The notes: generated from the sequence alone by a model not told the origin. A stretch of DNA of 64,000 bases from Flavobacteriaceae bacterium PS02337 (GCA_029959285.1 JASCOE010000007.1:186001-250000); one strand, 5' to 3'. Positions 44,955-54,576 are shown, counted from the first letter of the stretch. Program-made: numbers and translations.

Positions 44955-45260
44955 TTAAAGGAAGAATGAACGCAGGATGGTAGCTGCTACGATTAAGAAG
45001 ATACATGCTCCGAACCACGAAGCTGCCGTTTTACTCGTGTCGGGATCACCACTGCTGAATTTGTTATACACCTTAACTCCTCCGATGAGTCCTACGACGG
45101 CACCGATGGCGTAAATAAGCTGGGTTGCGGGATCGAAATAGGAAGTTACCATTTGGGTAGCCTCGTTGATACCTGCCGAACCATTTCCCTGTGCGAATAC
45201 GCCAATTGCTGACAGCATAGCCACGGCCGTCAGCAAAACTTTTTTTCTTTGTTTTTCCAT
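44955..45260 (-). CDS. traE: Conjugal transfer protein TraE (DUF4134)
   Basis: 101-residue TraE (VirB2-like pilin candidate, DUF4134): signal-like N-terminus (ending VFAQG), then two membrane helices with GSAGINEATQMVTSYFDP between them and SAASWFGACIF-type C-terminal helix (DTSKTAASWFGACIF). First gene of the traE-traQ block; preceded by a long leader that is duplicated upstream of the neighbouring cargo gene. Confidence 0.92.
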   Translation of the reverse strand: MEKQRKKVLLTAVAMLSAIGVFAQGNGSAGINEATQMVTSYFDPATQLIYAIGAVVGLIGGVKVYNKFSSGDPDTSKTAASWFGACIFLIVAATILRSFFL

Positions 45261-45261
45261 A

Positions 45262-45440
45262 ATTAAAACACATTAATTTGTTACAGTTTGCCCACACCTT
45301 GCGGGCTTTCGGAACAAAGGTGTTTCGGAAATCAAAGCACTCTAACAAACTGGCTGTCAAAGGCATTATTTGGCTGTCATTGGCGTTACAGTGTGTGTTA
45401 TGTAATAAAAAAACGCCAAACTTTTACGGTTTGACGTTGT
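45262..45440 (-). repeat. traE leader, copy A of a 180-bp duplication
   Basis: Leader before traE, about 180 bases, homologous over its length to 46297-46476. On the minus strand it carries two TGACAGCCA boxes exactly 20 bases apart (45379-45371 and 45359-45351) and, at its distal end, a hairpin AACGCCAAAC/GGTTTGACGTT (about 45412-45437). Likely holds the traE promoter and regulator sites. Confidence 0.75.
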
Positions 45441-45458
45441 CATGTATCATTAATTAGT

Positions 45459-46295
45459 TTACATTTTTCTCCCTCTTTTTTTTAGAGTTTTGTCGGTTTC
45501 AGGAATTTGTTTTTTTGATTGTAAAGTGTCCGGCTTTAATCGTTTTATATTTTCCTTGATGGTTTCGTCTATTCCTGTCTTCTGCCAAGGGATTAACTTT
45601 GCCTCGAAATGCAGTTTCAAACCTATTTCCTTTAAGTTTTGGGTTTCATTAAATCCGTGGTATCTGTTCCAGCCAATGGGATCTAATATCTGTTGATGTG
45701 GAAATTGTACAGCTATAAGATCTTTTGGATATTCCGTAATCTTATCATAATCCAGTTCCTGAAATTGATGTGTTTTTGGATTGTATGGAATTATATAACT
45801 GTGTTCTTCTTCATTGAAATAATGGTCGATATCAGAAAAACAAATACCCAGAGTGGTAAAATCATCTTTTGGCCTCAGCAGGTCTATCCGAGCATCGGCA
45901 AAAAAAGTATGTCCTGCAATATCTAACGTCGGAAGATTTCCCAGACGGATACGTTTATGCAATGCATCCTGATCAACCATTAAATCAAAATCATCCTTTC
46001 CGGAAACATCTGCAACATTATATTTTAATGCCATGCCCTCCGGGTCAAGTTTGACCAGGTCAGGAATTTTTACCGTTATTTTTTCATTACTGGAGAACAA
46101 ATGCGGAATATTTTTTTCACTCAAACCATATTGAAAAGTATAGCCGTCTCCAACATCCCGCATATCAAAGATTGAGATAGTATTTTTGGAGTTTAACTTT
46201 TCCCGGAGTTCTAATTTGTTTACATCGATAAGAAACTCTGTTCCCTCAATGTTAATTGTTGGTAATTCTCTTTTGTAGTCAGGTTCTTTCATCAT
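45459..46295 (-). CDS. Conserved ICE hypothetical protein
   Basis: 278-residue soluble protein of no recognised function; similar proteins are common on Bacteroidetes ICEs by impression of composition. It appears to contain two related halves, each pairing an ELPTINIEGTEFLIDVNKLE-like motif (residues about 10-30) with a second LPTLDIAGHTFFADARIDL (about 120-140). The C-terminus is Lys/Arg-rich. It is bounded by two copies of the traE leader, indicating insertion by recombination between duplicated leaders. Confidence 0.65.
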   Translation of the reverse strand: MMKEPDYKRELPTINIEGTEFLIDVNKLELREKLNSKNTISIFDMRDVGDGYTFQYGLSEKNIPHLFSSNEKITVKIPDLVKLDPEGMALKYNVADVSGKDDFDLMVDQDALHKRIRLGNLPTLDIAGHTFFADARIDLLRPKDDFTTLGICFSDIDHYFNEEEHSYIIPYNPKTHQFQELDYDKITEYPKDLIAVQFPHQQILDPIGWNRYHGFNETQNLKEIGLKLHFEAKLIPWQKTGIDETIKENIKRLKPDTLQSKKQIPETDKTLKKRGRKM

Positions 46296-46296
46296 T

Positions 46297-46476
46297 AAAA
46301 CACTTTAATTTGTTATTGTACTCACTCTTTGTGGGCTTTGTCAACAAAGATGTTTCAGAAATTAAAGCACTCTAGTAAAGTGGCTGTCAAAGGAATTATT
46401 TGGCTGTTATTGGCTTTGCATGACTTTTGAAACATCAAAAAAGCCAAACTTTTTATGGTTTGGCGTATAATTTTTA
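46297..46476 (-). repeat. Leader copy B of the 180-bp duplication
   Basis: Leader before the 45459-46295 gene. Shares with copy A the TGGCTGTCAAAGG-N-ATTATTTGGCTGT core (boxes at 46382-46390 and 46402-46410, 20 bases apart) and the hairpin AAGCCAAAC/GTTTGGC (about 46442-46465), which may terminate the methyltransferase gene. Confidence 0.75.
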
Positions 46477-46501
46477 GTTGTACAAATAGGTGTTTTTAAA
46501 T

Positions 46502-48343
46502 TTACAATCGAATATTATAATAATCTTCTAAGAACGCATCGATTATATCCTGATTAGATTCATTAATTAAAAAATCAATATCATTATTAGTAAATTCAGG
46601 AATACCAAAATTCTTGATATATGTACCATTCAATGAATAATAATCTGATGAATATGGTTTACTTGTTGTTTTTATATAGTACCAAAACAAACGGGATTCC
46701 AAAATCTTCTTTACCAATAACATTTCCTCTTCTGAATGACCGACAATTGCCTGTCCATTGTAGAACAGCAAATCATCATCGTTGCTGATTAAATAACTTG
46801 GAATTCTGTCTGAAAATTTAGGAAAAAATAATTTATTAGCAACTTTTTCCAAAGACTGCGTTCTTCCGAAGGCAAACCATTTTTCATATTTTCCTTTCCC
46901 TTTATCTCTTTCGGATAAAATGGCTCTTTTCCTTTGTAGATATTCAAATGCCATAGGAAATTGGTTACTCAAAAACTCTTCATCAAGGGCTTTTGGTTTT
47001 ATGTCATCATTATATGGAAACAAGACCTTTTCTCTCACTGCATCAAAATCAATATTTCTACTCAATTTATTTGAGTTCAAAATATCTTTGCAAATTCCTT
47101 TCTCTATTGGGTAAAGATTCCCATTTTGCAAGTAAAAAAAATCTTCATCTTCTGCTACTGGCTTAAAAATATAAATGTCATTTTTTAATGTAGCAATGCC
47201 ATGTCGAGTTTTATATCTTTCCCCAAAAGGTCTACCTATAGCTTCTAGCCTGGATATAATTTCATTGTTATTTAAATTCCAACCCTTTTTTGCATCAAGA
47301 TTTTTGTAATTAATTCTACTATATTGATTTCTATTAGTTGGAAATTCTTTATCAGTAGATTTATAATATTCGATATAATTCTGTTCCACTTTTTCCAAGA
47401 AACAAATGCAGGTGTAAGTGCTTTTTGATTTAAAAATCTGAAGAGTTCCAAAGTCAACAATTCTTATTGTAGCTCTATTTTCTTCAAAATAACTCCTTAA
47501 AGCTCTTCCATTTAAACTTTTGAAAAAAGTATTCATTGTAATATAACCTAGAATACCATTTTCTGCAAGATTTTCATACCCAATTTGAAAAAAAGGAATA
47601 TACAAATCAGGATTACCCGATGTACTAACTGACCAATTCTTAATATTTTCTTTGGCTTCTACTTCTAGATTCCTTGCAGAAACATATGGTGGATTTCCTA
47701 CAATAATTTCAAAACCTTGGAAATTATCATAGATATTATTCCAATTAAATATTAAAGCATCACCTGTGTGGATATTAAAATGAAATTCTTCTACATCTTC
47801 ACCTTCTGACAGTGCCAATAAACTTAATAGTAGCTTACTTCTGTTAACAGAATATTCTTGAATATCTAATCCAAAAATTTGGTGTTGAAAAATATGTGAA
47901 TAGCTGCTGCCCGTTCTTCTTTTTAATTCTTTTGCGGCAGTATATAAAAAGCCTGAACAACCACATGCAATATCAGCGATCTTACAATGGTCTATTCTAT
48001 AATTTTCTTTTTGGAAAGCCTGAGCAACAATATATTCTCTAATTTCGGAAGGTGTATATATCGCACCATTAACAATTCTATCTGAGGGAGATATAACAAA
48101 TTCAAAAAGTTCAATCAGTTTTTCAATATTAAAGTTTTGAACGACGTTTTTTATAATGTCTATAAACTTTAATAAATTATCTCTTTTTTGTGATCTTCGC
48201 TTTGATATTGAATATTCTTTGAGGAGTTTGTTATTAATAAGATTCAGATTATTAATTTCAATAAAAGCAGACACAATAAGTTTGTCCACTTCTTTTGGAA
48301 GTGGTGAATAAAACTTTAAATATTGATGTATTTCTCTATTCAA
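46502..48343 (-). CDS. Eco57I/TaqI-like N6-adenine DNA methyltransferase
   Basis: 613-residue DNA methyltransferase. Helical N-terminus (1-105), SAM-binding motif I DIACGCSGFLY (near residue 125), catalytic motif IV NPPYVSARN (near residue 218), then a C-terminal TaqI-type target-recognition domain (FYLQNGNLYPIEKG near residue 400). No nuclease domain is visible, so it should protect host DNA or act as the modification half of a system. The start is a TTG that directly follows the HNH stop in the reconstructed operon; no alternative ATG lies nearby. Confidence 0.88.
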   Translation of the reverse strand: MNREIHQYLKFYSPLPKEVDKLIVSAFIEINNLNLINNKLLKEYSISKRRSQKRDNLLKFIDIIKNVVQNFNIEKLIELFEFVISPSDRIVNGAIYTPSEIREYIVAQAFQKENYRIDHCKIADIACGCSGFLYTAAKELKRRTGSSYSHIFQHQIFGLDIQEYSVNRSKLLLSLLALSEGEDVEEFHFNIHTGDALIFNWNNIYDNFQGFEIIVGNPPYVSARNLEVEAKENIKNWSVSTSGNPDLYIPFFQIGYENLAENGILGYITMNTFFKSLNGRALRSYFEENRATIRIVDFGTLQIFKSKSTYTCICFLEKVEQNYIEYYKSTDKEFPTNRNQYSRINYKNLDAKKGWNLNNNEIISRLEAIGRPFGERYKTRHGIATLKNDIYIFKPVAEDEDFFYLQNGNLYPIEKGICKDILNSNKLSRNIDFDAVREKVLFPYNDDIKPKALDEEFLSNQFPMAFEYLQRKRAILSERDKGKGKYEKWFAFGRTQSLEKVANKLFFPKFSDRIPSYLISNDDDLLFYNGQAIVGHSEEEMLLVKKILESRLFWYYIKTTSKPYSSDYYSLNGTYIKNFGIPEFTNNDIDFLINESNQDIIDAFLEDYYNIRL

Positions 48344-48399
48344 TTACTGTTCTGTTTTTAGATATTTTAAATCACTTGCGTCCTAAACGTTTAAAAAGT

Positions 48400-48459
48400 G
48401 GCGGTGTTTGGATATAGCAAAGTTGCTATATTTAAATTGCAAAATTATAACACACCGCC
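48400..48459 (+). promoter_or_regulatory. Structured leader of the transposase gene
   Basis: GGCGGTGT (48400-48407) pairs with ACACCGCC (48452-48459) and encloses ATATAGCAA-AG-TTGCTATAT (48412-48431). The structure ends one base before the start codon and may limit translation from readthrough transcripts. Confidence 0.6.
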
Positions 48460-49635
48460 ATGATAAATTTAAATGTTTTTAGTCAGATTTTATCTCTTAT
48501 CGACCGCGAATTATTCAAAGATTTGGTTTCAAAGCACAAAAGTGACAAACATCAGAAAGGGATCAACAGCTGGACGCATCTAGTCAGTATGCTTTTCTGT
48601 CATTTTTCCTCGGCAGATTCGGTTCGTGATATTAGTAACGGTCTACGCAGTACCACTGGTAATCTGAACCACTTAGGTGTAGTAAGAGCTCCAAGTAAGT
48701 CTAATATATCCTATATCAACACACACCGTACCCATGAACTTTTCAAAGATCTTTACTATTCTGTTTTGGATAGGCTTTGGCAAAAGGACACCCATTTTCG
48801 CAAAGATCTTGGTCAGCTAAAGCGTAAAGTATATCTGATGGATGCAAGCATCATCCCCTTATGTCTATCTGTATTTGACTGGGCAAAGTTTCGTAGCACC
48901 AAAGGTGCCGTAAAGCTGCACACTGTCTTGGATTATGATGGCTGCCTACCTGTTTTTATGCAGATTACCGATGGAAAAGTACATGAGAGCCAGCGAGCCG
49001 GTAGTTACAGTTTTTCCAAGGGAAGCGTGGTGGTAGTGGACCGTGGCTACGTGGATTACAGCTGGCTTGGGGATTTGGACAGCAGGGGGTGTTACTTCGT
49101 TACCAGGAGTAAAGTTAATATGAAGTACAAGGTTATCAAGTCCTATCAGAGTGAAGCACTCATGGAAAAGGGGATCCTTAAGGATGAGCTCATTGAGCTA
49201 TCCGGTGCTGCCTGCAATAAATACAACGGCAAGCCGCTACGCCTAGTCCACTTTTGGGACAGCACCACTGGCAATGAGTACCACTTTTTGACCAATAATA
49301 CGAAGTGGAAGGCTTCTTTGGTGGCAAACATCTATAAACAACGCTGGCATATCGAAGTCTTCTTCAAGCATCTAAAGCAGCGCTTAAAAGTATCGACATT
49401 CATAGGGACTTCTGAAAATGCAGTGATGATCCAGATCTGGACTTCACTCATTGGCATATTACTGTTAAAATACTTACAAAAAAAGGCCAAATATGACTGG
49501 AACCTGTCCAATCTGGTCGCATTCATCAGAATGAATATCTTCGTGAAAATAAACATCTGGCAATGGATAGATGATCCCTTTCTCAGGCCGCCTATAAAAG
49601 GAAAAAAGGGACAGCTAAAGATCTTCGCAGATTGA
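48460..49635 (+). CDS. IS4 family transposase
   Basis: 391-residue DDE transposase with an N-terminal DUF4372-type domain (SLIDRELFKDLVSKHKSDKH), first catalytic Asp in VYLMDASIIPLC, second Asp in SVVVVDRGYVDY, and the IS4 Y-x2-R-x3-E-x6-K motif YKQRWHIEVFFKHLK (near residue 293). Intact, so the element may still move. Confidence 0.93.
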   Translation: MINLNVFSQILSLIDRELFKDLVSKHKSDKHQKGINSWTHLVSMLFCHFSSADSVRDISNGLRSTTGNLNHLGVVRAPSKSNISYINTHRTHELFKDLYYSVLDRLWQKDTHFRKDLGQLKRKVYLMDASIIPLCLSVFDWAKFRSTKGAVKLHTVLDYDGCLPVFMQITDGKVHESQRAGSYSFSKGSVVVVDRGYVDYSWLGDLDSRGCYFVTRSKVNMKYKVIKSYQSEALMEKGILKDELIELSGAACNKYNGKPLRLVHFWDSTTGNEYHFLTNNTKWKASLVANIYKQRWHIEVFFKHLKQRLKVSTFIGTSENAVMIQIWTSLIGILLLKYLQKKAKYDWNLSNLVAFIRMNIFVKINIWQWIDDPFLRPPIKGKKGQLKIFAD

Positions 49636-49707
49636 AAAATAGGGGTCAATATCGAAATGATGAAAAAAGCTATGCTTGTACCACAGAAATCCAATCCTAA
49701 AATTTAT

Positions 49708-50268
49708 TTAGGACACATATGATTTTAAATATGTAATAAACTCTTCCGATAAATCACTGTTCAAAATTTTTAAATCATTTTTAATTTTTTCATTTTTAGG
49801 ATCATTAATTTGATCTCTAAGTTTAAGCATCTTTTCATACATTTCATCCAACTTCCATATTAAACTATACCTTCTCAAACCAAGTTGCAGTTTATTGAAC
49901 ATATAATTTGCTTCTTTTGATCCTGCCTTTGGAACTATTGAACCATCACTATCTCTCTCAAAATGATCATTAAAATCAACATCACAAGGGTCTATGTAAT
50001 CCCCCTCATCATTAGATTTTAAAATATTAACATAAGAACAACAATAAACTAAATTAGAATATTCTGTTTCAAGATTTGGATTTTTAGAAAATGGCTTAAA
50101 GTGATCTATATGAAAAGTATTTTTTCCGCCAAACCAAAAATCGGGACAATCTGTGTATCCACATCTGCAATTAAAATCTTTAGCTAAGTAAACCTTATAG
50201 CTTCTATAATTTTTATATGCTTTTGTGAATGTCCTTGCGGGGATTTGGTATCTGAAATTACTTGCCAT
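49708..50268 (-). CDS. HNH endonuclease, last codons altered by the IS
   Basis: 186-residue HNH-type nuclease. FHIDHFKPFSKNPNLETEYS (near residue 53) supplies the catalytic His pair, NLVYCCSYVN the Asn/Cys part, and FNCRCGYTDCPDFW further Cys ligands. Its final codons (after TYLK) come from the insertion sequence. Without the insertion the frame would end YLKTEQ then TAA, giving about 188 residues, so only six residues are lost and activity may remain. Its start overlaps the end of the receiver gene by 11 bases. Likely the effector of the defence operon. Confidence 0.85.
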   Translation of the reverse strand: MASNFRYQIPARTFTKAYKNYRSYKVYLAKDFNCRCGYTDCPDFWFGGKNTFHIDHFKPFSKNPNLETEYSNLVYCCSYVNILKSNDEGDYIDPCDVDFNDHFERDSDGSIVPKAGSKEANYMFNKLQLGLRRYSLIWKLDEMYEKMLKLRDQINDPKNEKIKNDLKILNSDLSEEFITYLKSYVS

Positions 50269-50929
50269 CGTTATCTAATTTTTTAAGTAATTCATCTACC
50301 TTGTTCAATATATTGTCAAGACGTTGTGTATTTGAAAACGTCTTAAATTCAGTTGGAACAGAATGACTCGCATCAATAGATTTTTCTAGAAAATCATCTA
50401 ATTCAATAATGCGATTTTCAATCTTATAATCAGCCTTACCACTCTTTCTAACCTCTAATAATTCTTGCAATTCCTTTTGAGCTTCGGTAATTCTGGATTG
50501 ATAATGCTCTATTTGTTTTATTAATCTATCAGTAAATTTCACTTTAGCTTTTGTATCCTCGATTTCAGTAGTCATTAAACTTTTGGTGTAAACCAAATTA
50601 ACATCCTCACTATCACTGACAGCATCTTGATCTTTAGCCGTTAAAACAAAACAAGGAAACTTGTGTCTAATTGCCAGAAATTCTTCTACTAATTCAACAC
50701 CATTATAGGGAACATTATATCCCAATGCTCCAATGTTCTCATTTAGTAAAAAATCACTGACTATCACATCTGGATTAGCTTTTAGTATTTTTTCAATCAT
50801 TTCTTCCATATCTCCCAATGGAAGTTGTGGAACCACCTCAAAAATATTATTGGTGTTTGTATCATCAATATAATTTTGGAAGTTTTCTATTTGTTCTTGA
50901 TCCTCATCAATATAAAGCAACTTGTACAT
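50258..50929 (-). CDS. Receiver-domain protein with coiled-coil tail
   Basis: 223-residue protein: response-regulator receiver domain (1-125) with acidic pair IDED (8-10), phosphoacceptor Asp59 in VIVSDFLL, Thr97 in CFVLTA and Lys116 in VYTKSL, all canonical; then a coiled coil (about 125-170) and a helical tail, with no DNA-binding domain. It is eight bases downstream of the ATPase gene and overlaps the HNH gene, so the phosphorylation output is likely by protein contact, perhaps with the nuclease or methyltransferase (inference). Confidence 0.85.
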   Translation of the reverse strand: MYKLLYIDEDQEQIENFQNYIDDTNTNNIFEVVPQLPLGDMEEMIEKILKANPDVIVSDFLLNENIGALGYNVPYNGVELVEEFLAIRHKFPCFVLTAKDQDAVSDSEDVNLVYTKSLMTTEIEDTKAKVKFTDRLIKQIEHYQSRITEAQKELQELLEVRKSGKADYKIENRIIELDDFLEKSIDASHSVPTEFKTFSNTQRLDNILNKVDELLKKLDNDGK

Positions 50930-50937
50930 AACTTTAT

Positions 50938-52890
50938 TTATTTTTTGTATTTAACAGGAAATGTAATCCTAAGTCCAAATCCAACTTCAGGATATAATAA
51001 CTGTACCTTTCCATCATTTTCATTTACTATTGATTTTATTAACCACATACCCAATCCTGTTCCTTCTTCTTCACCTGTATATTGATTCCTTCTCGTAGTA
51101 AACAATGGTTCAAAAATCTTTTCAGGTTCAGTAATGTCCTTTGAAAGTCCTGGTCCATTATCGTGATAATCTATAATTATCCCTTTGTTGTTTTGTGTGA
51201 TTTTAAGATTAATTTGTCTTGGTCTATTAACTTTTGAGATTATAAATGCATCAATAGTATTAACTAGTAAATTGTTAAAAATACTATCCAAATCAATTTC
51301 AAATATCCTCATATGGACATCTTCAACCTCTGATAAGTCATAGTTAATTCCTTTTTCATTTAATACAGTAAGCCAATCATTTTTATAATTTGTAAAATAT
51401 GACTTAAATGATAATTGTCTTCTAGTTCTTTTGTCTTTTCGAGTTGCTCCAAGAGAAAAATTTAGCCAATTTTGTATTTTGACATCCTGAACTTTTATGC
51501 GTTCAATAAGTTTAAATGGATTTTTCCTGTCTTCTATTTGATCATATTCATTTTCTTGGATTTTTGAAATTAAAAGGTTTTTTAAGCGATCAGTTCTAAC
51601 AGCTAACATATCATTTAGCTTACTTAAATCGTGACTAAATGAAGCTAAAACGATACCGCTACTAGCCAATGCCCTTAACATTTTCTGTTCTTCCTTTAAC
51701 TTTTCTATTTCTTCTTCTTTTCGATCTAATTCTCCTGCAAGAATTTCTTTTTCTTTCTCGGCTTCGGACTCTTTTGAGTTTTCGTTATCATCTTTAACCG
51801 CATTAGGGTTATTTGCTGAAGCTTCTTTCTTAGCTCTACTTTTTGCTAATATTTCATTTTTGAGTTTCTCTGCCTTTTCTCTATCTCTTTCTGGACCATA
51901 CTTGATGTCATCATAGTCAGCCATTTCTCGGGCAATGTATGATCTGTCTTTTTCAAATTCTGCAATTATTTGAGTAATAAGTAGAACAAATATTCTAAAT
52001 GTCTTATTTTCCTGTAAACCTTCACGACTTGACTTATCTTCGAAATCTACATTTGTTAATCTTGAAATATTAACCGCACCTGCGACATTATCAGGCTCTA
52101 CTTTGTACCCACCTTCCTTTTTAGCAACACTAGCAGGACTTTGAGCTTTTCTGCTACCTAATCCTAACCAATCAAATGCTACATTATTAACCTCCCCATA
52201 AGGTCTTACCCTAAAATTATCTCTTACCAGTTTAATCCCGCCAAATTTATTCAACCAATCTCTTCTATCATTAGACATAAAACTTTTATTAAAGAATTTT
52301 TTTGTGTCTAATGAATTTGACTGTCTTTTTAGAAAATAAAAGGAGAAGCTAAAAATCCCAATATTTTTGAAAGTATTATCCTCATCAATATCTTTGAAAC
52401 CTTTTAATAGTTCAGAAAAAGTACTGGTCTTTTCCCAATATCCCTTAACAAAATCATTTTTCTTGTAATTATCTTTTTGCATCCCTTCTCTTTCAAAGAA
52501 ATCACTAGGTATAAGCTCAATATCATACTCATTTCTATATATTTTTATTGTAACATTTTGATCATCATCAGCAGTAGCAACTAATTTGTAATCAAAATCA
52601 TCACAAACAGATCCTAATACTTCTCCATACTTATTAGTAAATAGCGAACTGAATAGAAAAATTTCGAATCCACCTGCTTCCTTCGGTGGTACTAAAACTT
52701 CTAAATCATTGAAAACTTGCTCAACAAAAAAATCTTCCCACTCATCCCTTAAATCAGTTATTTTTAAAATAGTACCAAATTTAAAATCCTTCTCAGATTC
52801 TATTTTTGTTAAATCTATCTGTGGTAATCTATTTAAAAGCTCATCTTTAATGGATTTAGAAGTTAACCCTGTTAATTTTGCTCCTACTTT
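50938..52890 (-). pseudogene. Dual-GHKL ATPase/histidine-kinase-like protein, C-terminal part
   Basis: Frame continuous from 52890 to the TAA at 50938 (650 residues), separated from its N-terminal part (58916-59686) by the nested element. It holds a middle domain, a long coiled coil (Lys/Glu-rich), an H-box-like FSHDLSKLN (near reconstructed residue 672) and a full histidine-kinase ATPase domain: N box IFNNLLVNTIDAF (near 791), G1 YHDNGPGLS (near 834), F box IFEPLFTT and G2 GTGLGMWLIK (near 864). The native gene would encode about 907 residues. An in-frame ATG at 52482 could still give a 514-residue product retaining the kinase-like half. Confidence 0.88.
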
Positions 52891-53173
52891 CTCCGCTGAT
52901 AAAAATCCTAAAAGGTATCAAAACCCCCGAAATCCTATGATTTTCGGGGGTTTTTGCTTTTGCTGACATACCAAATTATTCATAAAATCTTATCGCTAAA
53001 GGGACTAAATCGAGACCCTAGAAAAAATCAGAAATCTAGGGTCTCGCTAAATCTCTTTAACCCTTGTAAACATTGAGGTTAACGATGTGAAAAAGTAGCT
53101 CGTTCACTTATTAAACATCTTGTTTGGCTTGGGAATGGATTTTAATTTGAAGAATAATTAACCAGTCAGTAAA
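52891..53173. other. Left end of the nested element
   Basis: About 280 non-coding bases. Contains an intrinsic terminator-like hairpin AACCCCCGAAA...TTTCGGGGGTT (52921-52956) followed by T's, and a perfect 11-bp inverted repeat GAGACCCTAGA/TCTAGGGTCTC (53012-53022/53035-53045), a possible integrase arm-binding or attachment structure. Confidence 0.6.
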
Positions 53174-54418
53174 ATGAAAGCGAAAGTAAACCTGCATATC
53201 TATGCAAAATCCACCAAGGCGAATGCCAAAGGGCAATTTCCAATTTATGTTCGTCTAACCGTAGATGGAAACAGAACCGAATTCAGCACTAAAAAATTTA
53301 TTGAACCTTCCCGATGGTCGTCAGAAGCATCTAAGGTTAAAGGTACAACTGAAGAAGCCCGTTCAATAAATAGTTACCTTGATGTAATAAAATCTAAAGT
53401 ATTGGATATACAAATGGAGCTAATTCATAAAAATCAAAATCTAAGTATTGAGAATTTTAAAGAATTGCTTTTCGGCTCTGATGAAAAACAGCGAATGCTT
53501 GTACCCATCTTTCAAGATCACAATAACAAGATAAAGGAATTGGTCGGAAAAGAATATGCTCCCGGAACATTAGAACGTTACGCAACTTCTTTAAAGCATA
53601 CTATAGAGTTTTTAGAGTGGAAATACAATGTAACTGATATTGAGATTTCCAAAATAAACCACGCATTCATTACTGACTATGAATTTTATTTGAGAAGCGT
53701 TAGAAACTGTTCAAATAATACGGCAGTAAAGTATATTAAGAATTTTAGTAAGATTATCAAGATTTGTCTTGCTAATGATTGGTTGGAGAAAAACCCATTT
53801 GCAAATTATAAAGCAAAAGTGAAAGAAGTTGAACGTGTCTATTTAACCGAAGAAGAAATTCAAGAAATAATAAAAAAGGATTTAAAAAACGACAGGCTTT
53901 CACTTGTTCGGGATATTTTCCTTTTTAGCTGTTTTACAGGCTTGGCTTACATAGATGTGAAGAACTTGACCAAATCCCACATAAGTATTGGGATTGATGG
54001 GGAAAAATGGATTTTTACACATCGTCAGAAAACCGAGAGTGCTTCAAAAATTCCAATTTTGCCAGTTACTCAAATGGTAATTGACAAATATGAAAATCAT
54101 CCGCAATGTGTTGGGGAAGATAAATTGCTCCCTATCCTATCCAATCAAAAAATGAATGCCTACCTAAAAGAAATTGCAGGAGTTTGTGAGATAGAAAAAG
54201 AATTGACCTTTCACATTGCCCGACACACTTTCGCCACGACTGTAACGCTAACTAATGGAGTTCCGATAGAAAGCGTGAGTAAAATGTTAGGTCATAAAAA
54301 TCTAAGAACTACTCAACATTATGCAAAGGTTTTGGATAGAAAAGTGAGTGAGGATATGGAAGTTCTCAAAGAGAAATTTAAAATAAGTCCAAATTATATT
54401 GAAGCAGTTAATAGATAA
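53174..54418 (+). CDS. int: Tyrosine-type integrase of the nested element
   Basis: 414-residue Bacteroidetes-type tyrosine recombinase, a distant paralogue of the ICE integrase: arm-binding domain (about 5-90), core-binding domain (100-210), catalytic domain with HIARHTFATTV (His-x-x-Arg), GHKNLRTTQHYAKV (His and Tyr). As in the ICE integrase, the first Arg position reads FTGLAYIDVKNL. Presumably catalysed insertion of the 6-kb element into the ATPase gene. Confidence 0.93.
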   Translation: MKAKVNLHIYAKSTKANAKGQFPIYVRLTVDGNRTEFSTKKFIEPSRWSSEASKVKGTTEEARSINSYLDVIKSKVLDIQMELIHKNQNLSIENFKELLFGSDEKQRMLVPIFQDHNNKIKELVGKEYAPGTLERYATSLKHTIEFLEWKYNVTDIEISKINHAFITDYEFYLRSVRNCSNNTAVKYIKNFSKIIKICLANDWLEKNPFANYKAKVKEVERVYLTEEEIQEIIKKDLKNDRLSLVRDIFLFSCFTGLAYIDVKNLTKSHISIGIDGEKWIFTHRQKTESASKIPILPVTQMVIDKYENHPQCVGEDKLLPILSNQKMNAYLKEIAGVCEIEKELTFHIARHTFATTVTLTNGVPIESVSKMLGHKNLRTTQHYAKVLDRKVSEDMEVLKEKFKISPNYIEAVNR

Positions 54419-54576
54419 TTAAATATCTTTTAAAATGACCGTTGAATTAGATTGTCTTTGAATTTTTAAGATAAATCGCCTATATCCACAATTTCATATC
54501 CCTGCTGAAGTCAAGTCTTAAAGTCGTATTTTGATGTATGTTTTCATTTGCAGGGTGTTGTTCTAGAATTAAGCGG

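Larger units (their letters stand above)
48373..49721 (+). mobile_element. IS4-family insertion sequence with 9-bp target duplication
   Basis: 1349-bp insertion sequence. Imperfect terminal inverted repeats share TG-GTCCTAAA (left from 48373, right from 49721 inward). ATTTTAAAT at 48364-48372 and 49722-49730 is the 9-bp target duplication. Removing it restores the 3' end of the HNH gene. It carries one transposase gene. Confidence 0.88.

Noticed and set aside
45073-45366. Minus-strand frame overlapping traE
   Set aside because: It runs out of frame through traE and its leader; traE matches a known family.
50258-52890. Reading the receiver and ATPase genes as an ordinary two-component system
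   Set aside because: The receiver protein has no DNA-binding output, the kinase-like protein has an extra Hsp90-type ATPase and no membrane sensor, and both are in an operon with a nuclease.
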